Numbered from the stretch's first letter, positions 1 to 11,380 are shown. The stretch is 64,000 nucleotides of DNA from Stichopus chloronotus (GCA_021234535.1 CM037843.1:34535200-34599199); one strand, 5' to 3'. Notes: generated by a model not told the origin, from the letters alone. Made by a program: numbers and translations.

Positions 1-504
1 CGAGTATGTCTACAAGAAATATTAAAAATATGTTTGCATAAACACATATACGGTAGATAAGCAATGTTGCTGGGTATAATGCCCATAGTTGCAATTCCAC
101 AGCGTTGGAAATTCAGAAAAATGGAATGTAAGTGGAAATCCCTCCCAATTCTTCCACTTACCATGATCAGAGAATACGATTTCGGGATTACAAAACTTCA
201 CCATCTGCTCTAAAATTACAACCAGGACGAGTTAAGTTTTATGTCAATTATAGTCAGTGAATGAATCGTTACATACAGTATCATTTTTTTCTTCTGACGC
301 TATGCAAGTAACCAATGGCGCTATTGCAGAAAGCATTTTGAATTTCCTTATTGGTTTCTTGCGCCAGCACCGGCACCTAGCCAGTCGGGTTGCAGCATGT
401 GTGCTTGGGTGCGTTTGTGTGTCTCTTGGTCTGGTGCCAAAACTCAATAAGGAAAAGTCGAATTAGAGTCAGACTTGGTATGTAGATCAGCTATATTGAG
501 ACGA

Positions 505-700
505 TGTGCTCTATTGGTTTTGTTGGAGGTCAAAGGTCAAAAGGGGCACTGGCGGCAGCCCTCTGTTAAAATGTCTTTTCTTTTTGTTTTTTTTTTGCAC
601 AATATCTCAAGGTAGAAAGTTTGGACAAATTTTATACGTGGTATGTGAGTGCATTATGGTGAGAAGTTAACTTAATTTGTTTGCTTTGGTGGAAAATGAA
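505..700 (+). repeat. Fragment of DR1-bearing minisatellite family
   Basis: The segment has a TTGGAGGTCAAAGGTCA stretch (perfect AGGTCA-A-AGGTCA at 527-539), then a CACAATATCTCAAGGTAGAAAG phrase near 598-618. The same two phrases recur in the same order in the long arrays at 35.4-35.9 kb and 37.1-38.0 kb. Only about one unit is recognisable. Boundaries are approximate. Confidence 0.6.
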
Positions 701-938
701 ATTTTGGTTGTTAAGTTTACTTGAGTGTAGGTATAGTTGGTTTCTTAAAAGGCAGTAGTACAAAGTAACTGATAGCTAAACATTTTAGCTTTGAGCTACA
801 GTATAATTGTGATGAAGCTATCCAGTACTCTATACCTACAGTATGTGTTCACCATTGTTCTCTCTCGAACAATGTTTGATATATTTTCTTGAAACTCAGG
901 GAGCTGTTATTCACATTAACGAGAGGCGAATTACTCGA

Positions 939-956
939 GAATAACCTCGGTTATTC
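939..956. repeat. Small perfect inverted repeat
   Basis: Arms GAATAACC (939-946) and GGTTATTC (949-956) are exact reverse complements around a 2-base spacer. A slightly wider pair, GCGAAT and ATTCGC, encloses them. It could form a short hairpin; there is no evidence of function. Confidence 0.5.
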
Positions 957-2185
957 GCACAAACCCAGATCTAAACGTAACCTTACAATAAAGATCACTA
1001 AAGAAAGGTTTTTCAGGCACCATACTTTCAAAGGGGGCGATCCAATATAAAAATGGTACAGTTAGTGCTATCTAAGCGAAGTGCCACAATAAGTTGGCGA
1101 TTATTACTAGATCGTTGGCCTTACAACGCCCAGATGGCCGGAGACGGTTATCTCGGAGGTTTTTACCTGCATGTAGCCAGCCTTGAAAAACAGCAATTTC
1201 CCAACTAATGAAAAAAAAATCAATCTATGAAGAATGACATATCATATCAGATTGGTTGACATGATTAAAGAATTCTACAAGTAAGAAATTATGCATAATT
1301 CTCTTTTCATTTGTTTTTAGTCCCCCACTTTTTTCATCATGGATCTTAGCCCCGAGGCTCAGTCCCCATTTTTCCTCCGCAGCTGGTTTTATGAGTGGAA
1401 CACGGGGCCGTGGTCATAGGATAGAAATTTAGGGGGATGTGAAGGTAAACAATTCCGACTAGGCTGCCGGTTTTTTATTTTCTTTAAATGACGATTCTAC
1501 CCTCTAAAAATCGATCTTTTTCAAATATGTCATCAAATAGGGTTTTATTATCGCGCTGTCAAAGCAGGCGGGTTGAAGTATACGTAGTGTGGAAGTTGAG
1601 GCAATTGATGTAAATTTGAAGATATTAGGCCTATAGCCTTTTACAACATTCTAAGGGGAATAATTGAAAACCAGCTCCCCAACGTCAAAAAGTTTGTTGA
1701 CCTTTTGAGTAAAATCCAGCGTGTCTAAGTAAGGTACGGAAAATTTAAAGTGCCATGAATGTTCGAAATTTCAGTTTCCAACGGAGTTGCAGCTCATACA
1801 TGGCGAAAACCTCTACAAGGCTTTCAAGGCTCTGAAAACTACATTCGATGGCATGCTACCACTACCGTACGAAGCTCAACATTGCTTTCTGGCAAAGTCA
1901 AGGTTTCCTTCTAGCAATTTCTTTGTGTATTAACATGGTCACAGGGGATTCTGAAATGTCAATCGTGTGGGAAATGAACTGCAACGAGATGAAGTTTTTT
2001 TACATGTATTTATATATGTGATAACGTTAGGCCTACTTGTGTGTAGGACGTGCTCCCGCACAGAGGGAGGCATGTGGACGTCGGTTAATTAATGCTTTGG
2101 CAACCACCGTGAAGTATGACGATTGACGAAATCGATAGGCTAGGTATTGTCTCATGGTTGGTTTAATTGATTTTTTAAAGAAATA

Positions 2186-2290
2186 TCTAAGTTAGGCCTA
2201 ACTCAGCTGTTAAATGTGTTATGTCTATTAAGATTAACAATCTAAGTTAATCATTTAAACAGTTAGGCCTTAGGCTTGGCCTAACTTAGA
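2186..2290. repeat. TAGGCCTA-rich inverted repeat
   Basis: TCTAAGTTAGGCC at 2186-2198 is exactly reverse-complementary to GGCCTAACTTAGA at 2278-2290. A second inverted pair (GATTAAC...GTTAATC, 2232-2252) lies inside. The layout resembles the ends of a very short foldback or MITE-like element, but no clear target-site duplication was found. Confidence 0.5.
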
Positions 2291-2971
2291 CATCCCTTGG
2301 CTAGGCCTATACTAGTTTACAGGTTACCAATACCATATCCACAGGCTAATCGTGGAATAACTTCGGAATACCGCACCACATTTAAGGGACATGTGCAGAA
2401 TTATTTTGAGAACGACTCATCACAATTCACAGAGAGCAATGCCATATTAGCCTAAGTATGTTGAAAGTAAAAGAAAATGTCTAAGTCCAAAGCCCTTCCT
2501 TCAGTGCCTGGTGTTAATGGCTTCACCAGTTCTGGTGGCTTCATTTGATTGTGAAGATACCTTTTCAACAACGCTTTAATATTAAGTTCAAACTCCAATG
2601 GCTTTTCCATTAGTGGGTTCACAGACACCATCGCGGAGAAATCTTTTTCAATGATACTTTCTCAAGTTTAAGACTTGAAAATTTTTCAAAGTTCAGAATA
2701 CAATGTCTCAGTAATTGCTTAGACACGCGGGTGAGTTGAAAACAGATGAAAATATGGTATGAACTAACTGGTTTATACTGTTGCATTTACTTGTCCGAGA
2801 ATGTCACCAATTCTAATGCTGTATATTACCTGTGAAGTTGTGTATGTGTCAATACTGTTATGGCGCTTGTTTGTTCACGTTCTTCTTTACTTCGTTGAGA
2901 AACAAAACTTGTAGAATGTAAAGAAGTCTGTCATATGCGTGCAACTATTTTTTGTTTATTTCATGTTTCAG

Positions 2972-2992
2972 GTGCAAAATGATAAAATAAAA
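2972..2992 (+). promoter_or_regulatory. Exonic 5' UTR with three-codon upstream ORF before the sulfotransferase start
   Basis: A pyrimidine-rich run ending TTTCATGTTTCAG forms a splice acceptor (AG at 2970-2971), so the exon is read as starting at 2972. The next ATG (2979) opens Met-Ile-Lys-stop, with TAA at 2988-2990, two bases before the main ATG at 2993. The main start has A at -3 and G at +4, a strong context. An in-frame ATG at 2939 lies inside the predicted intron and is rejected as the start. Confidence 0.6.
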
Positions 2993-4228
2993 ATGGGAGT
3001 TCAGAAAAAGTGTGTATTAGCATGCTGTGCGATTGCCACTTTCATTGTGCTCTGCCACTACCAGCAGTTCTGGAATCGGAGATACATAGCACCGAAAAAA
3101 CCCACCCAGACCAAGACCCATGCTGTTCATGAAAAGTTCAATCGTTGGAAACGTTTGCTGGCCAACAGGACATACTCATATTCAAAGGTCCTTCAGTCAC
3201 CGGTGAAACCTTCCTCAAAGCTCAAGACATTGAGGAAGGGAAGTGGATCTCCTTCTCGTATTGACCTGCATATTGGTAACTCATCGATCAACATCATGCG
3301 CATCAATAGGACGTGCTTCTTCTTTGAAAATGGTAGTGTTTATAAACCTGTGCCATGGGACAAGGAAGTGCTCAAAATTCAACACTGCAGTAGGCGGCTA
3401 CCAGATGCAATCATTTTTGGCGTCCGGCAGTGTGGTACAAGTGAATTAGACTTTTACCTCCGTACGCACCCCGACATAGCATTCACGGAGAGCGAAGAGA
3501 TGCACTTCTTTGGGTCACCGAAAGAGAGAAAAGGCTTGGATTGGTATCGCAGTCAGATGATGCTGTCGAAGGCAAGCCAGGTGACCATGGAGAAAACACC
3601 AAAATATTTTATTCGCCCCGATGTCCCAAAGACGCTTTATGAAGTGCTTGGTGGAAGTACAAAGCTTCTGCTAGTTCTCAGAGATCCAGTCGAGAGAGCG
3701 ATCTATGACTTCTTGCAACTTCAGCTTCTGTGGAGTCAGAAAGGCTCAGATCTGATGAACAGATGGGCTTATTTCAACGGTTCCTTGGACGACTACTACT
3801 TCCTGCTGAATAGTTCCTTTGAGACGACTGTCCTGAAACCCTCGGGAGAGGTACGTCAGGAGAATGCTGTGGTGTACATTGGCTGTTACGCCTTCTTCTT
3901 GGAGAGATGGCTGAAGTACTTCCCACCATTTCAAATCTTCATTGTTGACCACAAACAACTGAAAGATAACCCTCTATCTGTGCTGGTGGGAAGTGAAAAG
4001 TTTCTTGGGATCAGTCCCTACTTCTCCACTGACAGAGTTTACTTCAATGAAGAAAAGCAACTCCACTGTCTGTCAAGTCCATTCAATCACTGTGCTGACG
4101 TGACTCTGGGACGTGTGCTTCCAGAGGTCGACCAGTCTGTTATCGAAAAACTGAAGGAGTTCTACCGGCCATACAATGAGAAGCTATGCTACTTGTTTCC
4201 ACAAACATGCAAGTTTAGCTGGATGTAG
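2993..4228 (+). CDS. Heparan sulfate 3-O-sulfotransferase-like type II Golgi membrane protein
   Basis: This 411-residue protein resembles heparan sulfate glucosamine 3-O-sulfotransferases, Golgi enzymes that transfer sulfate from PAPS to glucosamine. It has a short cytosolic tail, a signal anchor at about residues 7-22, a basic stem, and a sulfotransferase domain from about 137. Family marks are the 5'-PAPS loop region GVRQCGTSEL (143-152), the catalytic-type Glu169 in EMHFF, MEKTPKYF (199-206), the 3'-phosphate region LVLRDPVERAIYDF (227-240), FPPFQIFIVD near 310-319, a likely disulfide Cys359-Cys367, and the C-terminal KLKEFYRPYN (386-395). Six N-glycosylation sequons are present (58, 96, 105, 113, 262, 273). 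The loop lysine normally after GVR is Gln146, the serine of the 3'-phosphate motif is Tyr238, and the lysine of the late KGR motif is Leu372. Fold membership is secure. Substrate and activity are not: it could be another glycosaminoglycan sulfotransferase or an inactive relative. The coding region has no intron. Confidence 0.88.
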   Translation: MGVQKKCVLACCAIATFIVLCHYQQFWNRRYIAPKKPTQTKTHAVHEKFNRWKRLLANRTYSYSKVLQSPVKPSSKLKTLRKGSGSPSRIDLHIGNSSINIMRINRTCFFFENGSVYKPVPWDKEVLKIQHCSRRLPDAIIFGVRQCGTSELDFYLRTHPDIAFTESEEMHFFGSPKERKGLDWYRSQMMLSKASQVTMEKTPKYFIRPDVPKTLYEVLGGSTKLLLVLRDPVERAIYDFLQLQLLWSQKGSDLMNRWAYFNGSLDDYYFLLNSSFETTVLKPSGEVRQENAVVYIGCYAFFLERWLKYFPPFQIFIVDHKQLKDNPLSVLVGSEKFLGISPYFSTDRVYFNEEKQLHCLSSPFNHCADVTLGRVLPEVDQSVIEKLKEFYRPYNEKLCYLFPQTCKFSWM

Positions 4229-4339
4229 GCTCATTCGTTCTATGTTGATTGACCTCAGAAGTTTTTCTAAATATTATAGCAAAACGTAAGGCGATAAACT
4301 AATTCTGACATGCAAATGGATATTGACCAACCTTTCTAG

Positions 4340-4345
4340 AATAAA
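4340..4345 (+). terminator. Candidate polyadenylation signal of the sulfotransferase gene
   Basis: A canonical AATAAA lies 112 bases after the stop codon, a plausible distance for a short 3' UTR. No downstream element was verified. Confidence 0.45.
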
Positions 4346-4574
4346 AAATCTATGTACATTCTTTCCAAATATTGTTTGATTTGTATGTTGAATTTGTGCT
4401 TCACGATAAAGGGACATTTATGGTGGAAGTGTTTGCCATGAATTTCCTAGTGGAAAAGCTGCGGTAGTGCAGTTGAAACCGTGACATTCCAACTTTGCAC
4501 ATAAAAAATGTTTATGGTACATTGGCAAAAACTGTTAGCAGTAGGTGCACATAAATACTACTGTCAGCTGTGGC

Positions 4575-4632
4575 ATGGCAAAAGTGCCATTGTCTCTGGC
4601 CTTACTGCTGCTACTGTGCTTGATGTATCAAG
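4575..4632 (+). other. Possible signal-peptide-encoding exon (uncertain)
   Basis: An ATG opens a 19-residue stretch with the look of a secretory signal peptide: Met-Ala-Lys, then a Leu-rich core (SLALLLLLCL). It is followed directly by a donor-like G|GTAACC, leaving a phase-1 end, the usual phase after signal-peptide exons. I could not find a persuasive second exon. The best downstream acceptor (near 6736) would add only a short tail and a stop. It may be a chance match or a broken gene start. Confidence 0.25.
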
Positions 4633-5039
4633 GTAACCAGTGTGACTTTGTCGTCATATATTGTGGTTTCGTGCCGGCATTCTCCTCTTTCGGCAATATT
4701 CCAGTTATCACACATATTGCTAATCATCTTTAATTTAGCTGGCTGTCATGTGATTGTTGCAATATTCATTGGTAGTTGAAACATCCTTGCACATTTTTTG
4801 TAAGGACTACAGACCTTCATTCGCTTAAACTCCTCACTTACCTGTCTTTGTAGTCTGCATAACTTCTGCACCTCTGTCCTCCATAGTGGTTAGGGCTACT
4901 GGTATTCTTTAAAGATTGTGTGACACGCATTTAGAAAAAGAGGTGGTTATACACAACACTTGCAGAGTGAAACCCCGGATGAAATTCTGTTGGAATTGTT
5001 TTTCTATTTACTATTGTTTTTGAGAGATGACTTTTTAAA

Positions 5040-5440
5040 GTTTGATGGAAATTAGGCAAAAATTGTGTTGGTATTTCTTTTGTTAGGCCTTTATACATTA
5101 CTTCTTATAAATTCATTACTGGGTTTAAGTGACACCAATATTTGCAAAGAAGAAAGTACAGGCTTCAAAAACAAAACAGAACACTCAGGGCATTTAAAAT
5201 AACCTGATGTCCTTGATATTACGTTTAAGTACACAAAGGTTAACATGAGACATATCACGCAGCACCTCCTCTCTTGACATAATAAACCTACATGCTTGGC
5301 CAATGTTTATTCATGATGCAGGTATCAAACATGAAATTGGCTGTAAAACTATCAATATTTGATGGATTTTGATCAAATAATATAACCAATATTCAAAAAT
5401 GTCATGCAACCTTTAATTCTGTCTCTTACCAAAGTTGATT
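5040..5440 (+). repeat. Dispersed repeat, copy 1 of 2 in the window
   Basis: Collinear phrases are shared with 45649-46070 on the same strand: TTGGTATTTCTTTTGTTA, AACATGAGRCAT, a CCTCC...TTGACAT block, ATGTTTATT(T)CATGATGCA, CAATATTTGATGGAT and ACCTTTAATT. Intervening stretches have diverged and differ in length. No coding capacity or terminal repeats were recognised. Confidence 0.6.
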
Positions 5441-7919
5441 CGTAGCCGTAACTTGAGTACAATCCTACTAGGGTATCGTTATAAAAACAATTAGGGTTTT
5501 TACCAGGTTCAGTTATCCTAAAGAAGTGAAGTATGGTTCAGTTCAAGAGTAATATAAATGGTTGTCCTTGTGTTGCAATTCTTATACTTTGAATGTAAGG
5601 TTGCCTTGAGGGAAGACAAAGCATTCGCAATGCACAACTAAAAGTAATTTAGGGATCCGTGCTAAAGAATCTCTGTTGTAATTGTGATGTGGATAATCTA
5701 TTAACAACTTTGTAGTTACAAGTACAACAAGTTTGTTCTTTTTTGTTGGAAATTTTGGGCACATTCATAAAATCTAATGTCAACAGTGCCAATAAAGTTG
5801 AAGCACCAAATGCTTTTGAGACGCTTAGTAGAAAAACAAAGTGTAATGTATAGTGCAGCTTTATGAACATGTCTGCTAGATATGCAAAGTACCTGCAGAG
5901 ATGCAGGCCTTGTCTCTTATGATCGTAATATTAACTCACATTTTGAGGCAACTCAAATCTCATCAGAGAAGCACATCAATGGAAATATAGAGATAGTAGG
6001 CTTTTTATCAAGAAAAAAGATCAGTTTCATCAAGTTGTTTACATTACATGAGCTATTAGATATTTTATGTCAGGTATTCAAGAAATGTTTCGATTACTTT
6101 TATATCATGCTTGTGTGAGATATCGTACAAGGGATGCTCTTGTGGTAGCAATTATGTGATGTCTCATGTTATTACATATTTCTATCAAATTGCAATATTT
6201 TTATGTATTCTTCTGTCTTTTCAAGGTATGGTGGTTTCCCTGTGAAAACAAATTACTTTCTGGTACTTAAACTTGATGCTCATGCAGTGAATCATGTATG
6301 TTTTGTTCACTGTGCTTTATCATTTTGACTACATTGATACTAAAATGTTTTATAAGTGTGAGAAATGCTCATATTTTGTTACTTTGTAAAAGCAGATATC
6401 ATTAATTTTTTACATTTTGGTCATGTTTTTGCTGAGGTCTGTCATGGTGTCTAACGGCTGATTACTGTTGCAACTTCTAATCACTTACAAGAAAGTGAAA
6501 ACTGTGTAATGAAGAAATGTCATACAGTATTCTGTAATATTAATGAGTTGCTATGGGAATTAACATTAGCATCAATCATCACAGGTATGCATTTTCTGAA
6601 TGATTTTTTTGCTCTTACTTCATGCCTATGCTATGTATGTTGCGACAGCATATGCATACCAACTTCTAGGAGAATCAACAGAAGGGCATGAATATTCATA
6701 AGCACAGAAAATGACTCTAAATTCCTTTTCATCCAGGTGATTACATGTTCTATAAAGTGTGGATCGTTCTCCCAAATGGTTCCTTTTCCTGAGACAGTGC
6801 TTTTAAGGTTATGAAATAGTTTATCACTTAACCATGTGTGGTGTTAATAAGTCTGCTGCACAATAATGATTCTAAAATTATGTGAAGAAATCCTCACTTT
6901 GCCTCTCAGATTAACAACTTAGTCTGTTATTGACTAGCTATTTTATCAATAGAAATTAGTTGTCTTTTGGTATTATTTCATCCTTGGGTAAATACCACAA
7001 TAGCGTAATGAGTTTCTAGCCTCATGTGTCGCGGCTGGAAAGTTACAGTATGCTGAGAGTATATTCCATATTTTTGCCAAAAGCACAGACAATGCCAAGG
7101 AAAGAGCAAGCTAGTTGCACTTGCCTTTTTCTCCTCCACTTGGATTTTTTTTTGTTTTATCAAAAGTAGAATGTCCCAATCATCTTTCCAAGTTTTAGGG
7201 GATGACTGCATTGCAAATAGCACTCATCAACACTGTGATGAAGCACATAAATAATAGTTTGCTGTGCTGGTCTCTTCGGGGCATTTTTTAAAAAGATGAA
7301 AGGCGTGCAGACTGGAATTTTCTGAAAAGTTAGGATGTGAGTTTTTTTTTTTCTTGGCCTAAATATAAGTGAGCAAAAATTATTGCACATGTGGGTATGT
7401 TGTTGTTCTACTTATGTTCCTGCTTCAGTTTGTAGATCTTATGCAGAGTAGGTGTTAAATTTCGCCGGATCGGTATCGCAATATTAGTTTTGGATTTAAG
7501 CATTCTATCTGTTGGTATTCAGTGTTCTTCCATAGCTTCACTGATATATCAAAAGTCCAGCAGTTTGGGGAAAAAAAGTAACTTATCAAATAATTTACGC
7601 TGTAATATTCAATTTTGTTTGTTCTATTAATCCTCTATTTTGTATCAGGATAATGATTTGTGCCATTTCACATTATTTTCTCTTTTACCTTTTTTAGCCT
7701 AAACCTTGACACGTAGGCTTTTTGCACTCACAGCATGTACAATGAAATTCAGTTGTTAGAAGAAATATGTTGTGTATGTTTACTCAAAGAGAGTTGCAAT
7801 AAAATATAGAGATAAATATCACTACCACAACTGTTTGAACTGTTTCTTTTTAAGTTTTGTCCTACTTGAAGCACAATGTAATAATTATTTTAAAAAATAC
7901 TACAGACCGTTACATTAAA

Positions 7920-7964
7920 AGTATCCCATTCTTCTCTATAACAGTATCCCATTCTTCTCTACAA
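7920..7964 (+). repeat. 23-bp tandem duplication
   Basis: Two adjacent copies of AGTATCCCATTCTTCTCTA plus four bases, offset by exactly 23 bases, with differences only at the end of the second copy. Confidence 0.8.
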
Positions 7965-8253
7965 TAAATGACAAAGGTAATAAAAATGATATGATAGCTT
8001 GACTGGTCTGTTCCATGGATGATAGTTACCACAGAGTATAAAGATTCAAGGAGAATGGCAACACCTTTGTCATCTGGTATGTATATTTGGCATGACCTGA
8101 TATACATGACACACATGCTGTCTGATTAAGAACTAAAGAAAAGTTCACCAGCAACAAAAATTCATGCATAAATATATTTTCAAGTTTGAATATTTCAATT
8201 TAAATTTTCAAGTTTGAACAACTGCTTCAATTCATATTTATGACTATTTGAAT

Positions 8254-8266
8254 CCCCCCCCCCCCC
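8254..8266. repeat. Poly-C tract (13 bases)
   Basis: An uninterrupted run of 13 C. It is one of about a dozen C or G runs of 8-18 bases in the window. Confidence 0.9.
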
Positions 8267-8539
8267 ATTGGCTAGTAACATTTTAAATACCAAATAAATA
8301 CCAAATACCAGCTGAGAGATATTAAGCCAAAAGACAGCAAATTTGTCGATACTTTAGAACATGGTCCCTACGACCATCTTTCCGTGTTTGACGGCTCAAA
8401 GTAACTGACAGCAATGATAGCCATGGCTATTGAGCCCTTACTGATGGCTGTGGCTGTGGTGCTGCTCAGTAAATGTCACATGCCAATGTGCTCAATTTAG
8501 CTGTGCCCTTCTTTAAGCTTATATGGAGCCCTGCAATGA

Positions 8540-9330
8540 TCACACAAGGGGCAGAGGTTTTTGTTCTGGAGAGAAAACTTAGGTCAAAAGTCAAAGGACT
8601 CAGTGATTCCTTGCAAATAGTCATAAAGATAGATTACATGCAGGATTCCCAGCATACTCCATTGCTGCTGACAGCCTTGTAAAGGTCTTTGAACTTATCG
8701 AAAAGCATTAGGGATCATCTAAACAAAACAAAAAAGTACCTACATACCAAGTTTGAAAATCCAGCTCAGACTATGCTCAGACGTTTATCAAACCTTGACT
8801 CTAAATGACTTTTGGCCTCCCTATAATATGATACAGATGATCTACTCAAGAAGACTCATTCATTAAGCGTGAAGTTCAGCAACAGTCACTTCTTCAGATA
8901 TCTTCTTTTTAAAGGTTTTCAGACTTAAACTGTTGATGACATTAAATGATCCAAAGGAACCAACAGGAGAATCATCTTTTCGCAACCTACACACCTAATT
9001 CAAACTACGCTAACATGATTATCAAACCATCACCTCTCCTGACCTCAAGTGACCTTGTCCACCATGAGCAACAACAGAAATGATCTACTCATCGAGATCT
9101 GCCAATGATTTTAGTTTAAACTTCTAGCTACATTCATTTCAGATATCTTGTTTAAAAAAATTTCACACTCTAACCTCTGGTGACCTCAAGTGATATTTGG
9201 CCCACCAGAAAAACAAAAAGGGATCATGTTTTCATGATGGAAAACCTACACACAAACTTTCAAGGTCCGGTAACTTCTTACGACAGTGCTTTTTCATGCC
9301 AATGTGTCACATACACACATACATACATGC
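8540..9330 (-). repeat. Minus-oriented minisatellite-type element with CA-rich head
   Basis: Read on the minus strand, it starts with a GT-rich microsatellite (9302-9325). It then has about three diverged units of 180-240 bp. Each contains a GGTGG...AAGGTCACTTGAGGTC-like block (near 9030-9060, 9175-9205 and, more degenerate, 8790-8815) and an AGATATCTGAA phrase (near 8897, 9142). The order GT head then tandem body is the same as in the plus-strand elements at 35.4 and 37.1 kb, so this looks like a related subfamily. Confidence 0.55.
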
Positions 9331-10259
9331 CACCATCATCTGCATAGATGCATTCAGCAAGGAATCAAGAAGAGCCCAAAGGCACTATGGTTTCTTGTGT
9401 GAAGATGATTGAGACTTTAAAGGCGCTCATCGAGTTGATATCGTTTACTTTGTGAAGTGTCAGGAGAAAACAATTGCAGCCCAATCCTTCTAATTAGTCT
9501 CATAAGCCATGTTTCTATTCCTAAAGTTACTGAAAATTTGAGAAACTGTAGATTGTTTTATAAACATGGTTGCCAATGGGTACTACCTTATTGGTCACAG
9601 ATTTCAAGTGATTAAACTGATCTTAAATCACCCTATTACTGTTGCTTTAGCTTTGTGTCAGATGTTCAGAATCTATTAGTTTGACCATTCATCATCAGCA
9701 AATGAGTAACACCCAGCAAGAGTGACAAAATATCAAGAATTTGTTGCTTGTTGAGCCCATTTAACCCCACACAGCATCAGATAAAGAAGGCTGAAAGTGA
9801 CTGGGCAGTTGTATAAATAATTGCACTCATTAGTGATATAACAGTTATGCCTATCATATATCAAAGTTTGGTATTTCTTTTTTTGAAAAGGTGGAAAGAG
9901 AGAGGTAAACTAGCTAATTTCTTAAACAGCAAGACAATGAGATTTCTGAGGATCTGGAGAAATTGCTCCATTTGTGCACACTAAAGGTACAGTAGCTATG
10001 TGTGTGTACCTTCTACGTACAAGCAATGATGCAACATCATGTATATGGAGACTGTATTCAGCACACCCTACACTGCTGCATGTTATACTTTCAGATACAG
10101 TATCACTTGTCAAAATCCACATAACACACCCACTACCCATCTAATGAGACCTGCAAATCTCATGTTTGAAGACCTTCATTAGATGTTTCAACTCTTTTCA
10201 CTAAAATGCCAAGAACTTGAGTTAGGAGCATCATATCAGGGTAGTTATAATTGCAATTT

Positions 10260-10690
10260 CGATTTGTCTTAACAAGATCTATCCAAACACCACAAAAAAG
10301 TCACAAAGGTCAAATGAGGTCACTTGATGTCATCATATGCACTTCACTTAGAGGAATACAATATCCCATTAAACCAACCCCCTAAAATGTTTCATAGGGG
10401 AGATATCAATAAACCATGACTTTCTGAAATTTTTACCCTTTCATATTAACAAGGTTAATGTTACAATATATTTCCTTTCCTACCAATGTATCTTATCCTA
10501 ACATTATGTCACAGTTCAAACAATAGAAACCAAGATACAGTACCCCCAAAAATGCACTTCTGTACCTCTGGTGATCCCCAATGACCTTTGACATCCATAA
10601 AAAAATATGGCATCCACCTACTCACTTGGTTAGTGAGTTTTCATGTCAAATACCACACATTCCGATGCATCATATATATACACACACACA
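10260..10690 (-). repeat. Second minus-oriented minisatellite-type fragment
   Basis: On the minus strand a GT-rich run (10676-10690) is followed by ATGTCAAAGGTCATTGGGGATCA (10573-10594) and CCAGAGGTAC. This closely resembles the GGTCAAAGGTCATCTGAGGTCACCAGAGG block of the intron arrays. On the plus strand AGGTCA-AATG-AGGTCA occurs at 10307-10322. Boundaries are approximate. Confidence 0.5.
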
Positions 10691-11048
10691 GACCAACCTG
10701 ACTGCATATGGTTCCTGTGTTAACACAAGGAACCAAAAAGGGAAAGTAATGGTGCATTGTTTCACTAAGGTTTTCCTTGTAGAACCTCCTCAGTGACATA
10801 TGTGTGAGTAAATGTAGAAACAACCCATTTGGTTGGACTACCACATATAGTTACGGCAATATTCTGCCTGCAATCATCCATTAAAATAGAACATTCATTT
10901 AGAGGTAAACCTATAGCAAGCAACAACCTGGTTAAACAAAAAAAGTAAGCAAGTGAAGGTTTCTGGCAAAACTTAAGCATGTAAAGTCATAAATGTCAGT
11001 CAATGTGGAAGCACAAATTATAACAAAACTAACATCGGGGGGCCTTCA

Positions 11049-11380
11049 TCACCTCAAAAGAAAGGATGCCACCAATGAAAAGTGGTCTGAGGACCAAACT
11101 TTATTTGGAAGACCACCCATAGCTGTTGCTTCTTCATCTGTAAAGAGTTGGAGAGAAGACAACAATTCCAACCTGCCTCTGGATTTGCCCTGCTGAGGAC
11201 GTGGAGGGGATGAATAGAAGATGTAGTCTACCATGCAGTTTGTTCGGGAGTGATTCGATGTCACCTCTCTGTTGTTCTCGTCCAGGGAGTATACCGAATA
11301 GAATTTAAATGGGTGTTTCACAACCAAGCTTTGTTCTTTCCCCTTTGTATTTACTTCTTCCCAGGGCTCATCTGCATCTT
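11049..11380 (-). CDS. ANGEL2: ANGEL2-like exon 5 (C-terminal)
   Basis: It encodes residues 481 (split) to 590 and the TGA stop (11051-11049). The acceptor is TTTTTTCTCTGTTAG at 11382-11381. The exon carries the last two active-site motifs, Asp532 in MVDYIFYS and the SSDH catalytic dyad at 577-580. It ends in SFLLR, as expected for the terminal strand of the fold. Confidence 0.92.

Larger units (their letters stand above)
1..2938. other. Intergenic DNA or 5' intron upstream of the sulfotransferase gene
   Basis: No convincing coding exon is visible on either strand; open frames here are short, lack splice-consistent partners and match no family I recognise. The stretch holds a fragment of the GGTCAAAGGTCA minisatellite family (about 505-700), a small inverted repeat at 939-956 and a TAGGCCTA-rich inverted repeat at 2186-2290. 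The splice acceptor at 2970-2971 implies that at least one 5' untranslated exon of the sulfotransferase gene lies in this stretch or further left, but I could not place its donor or promoter. Confidence 0.6.
4346..11048. other. Intergenic region between sulfotransferase and ANGEL2-like genes
   Basis: The two genes point toward each other, so this is a convergent intergenic region of about 6.7 kb. It holds a possible isolated signal-peptide exon (4575-4632), one copy of a dispersed repeat (5040-5440), a 23-bp tandem duplication (7920-7964), a 13-base C run (8254-8266) and two clusters of minus-oriented minisatellite-type repeats (8540-9330 and 10260-10690). I saw no other convincing gene. No clear AATAAA was found on the minus strand just past the ANGEL2-like stop. 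Confidence 0.6.

Noticed and set aside
2939..2992. In-frame ATG 18 codons upstream of the chosen sulfotransferase start
   Set aside because: A pyrimidine tract and AG at 2970-2971 place it inside an intron, and the Met at 2993 directly precedes the signal anchor in strong start context.
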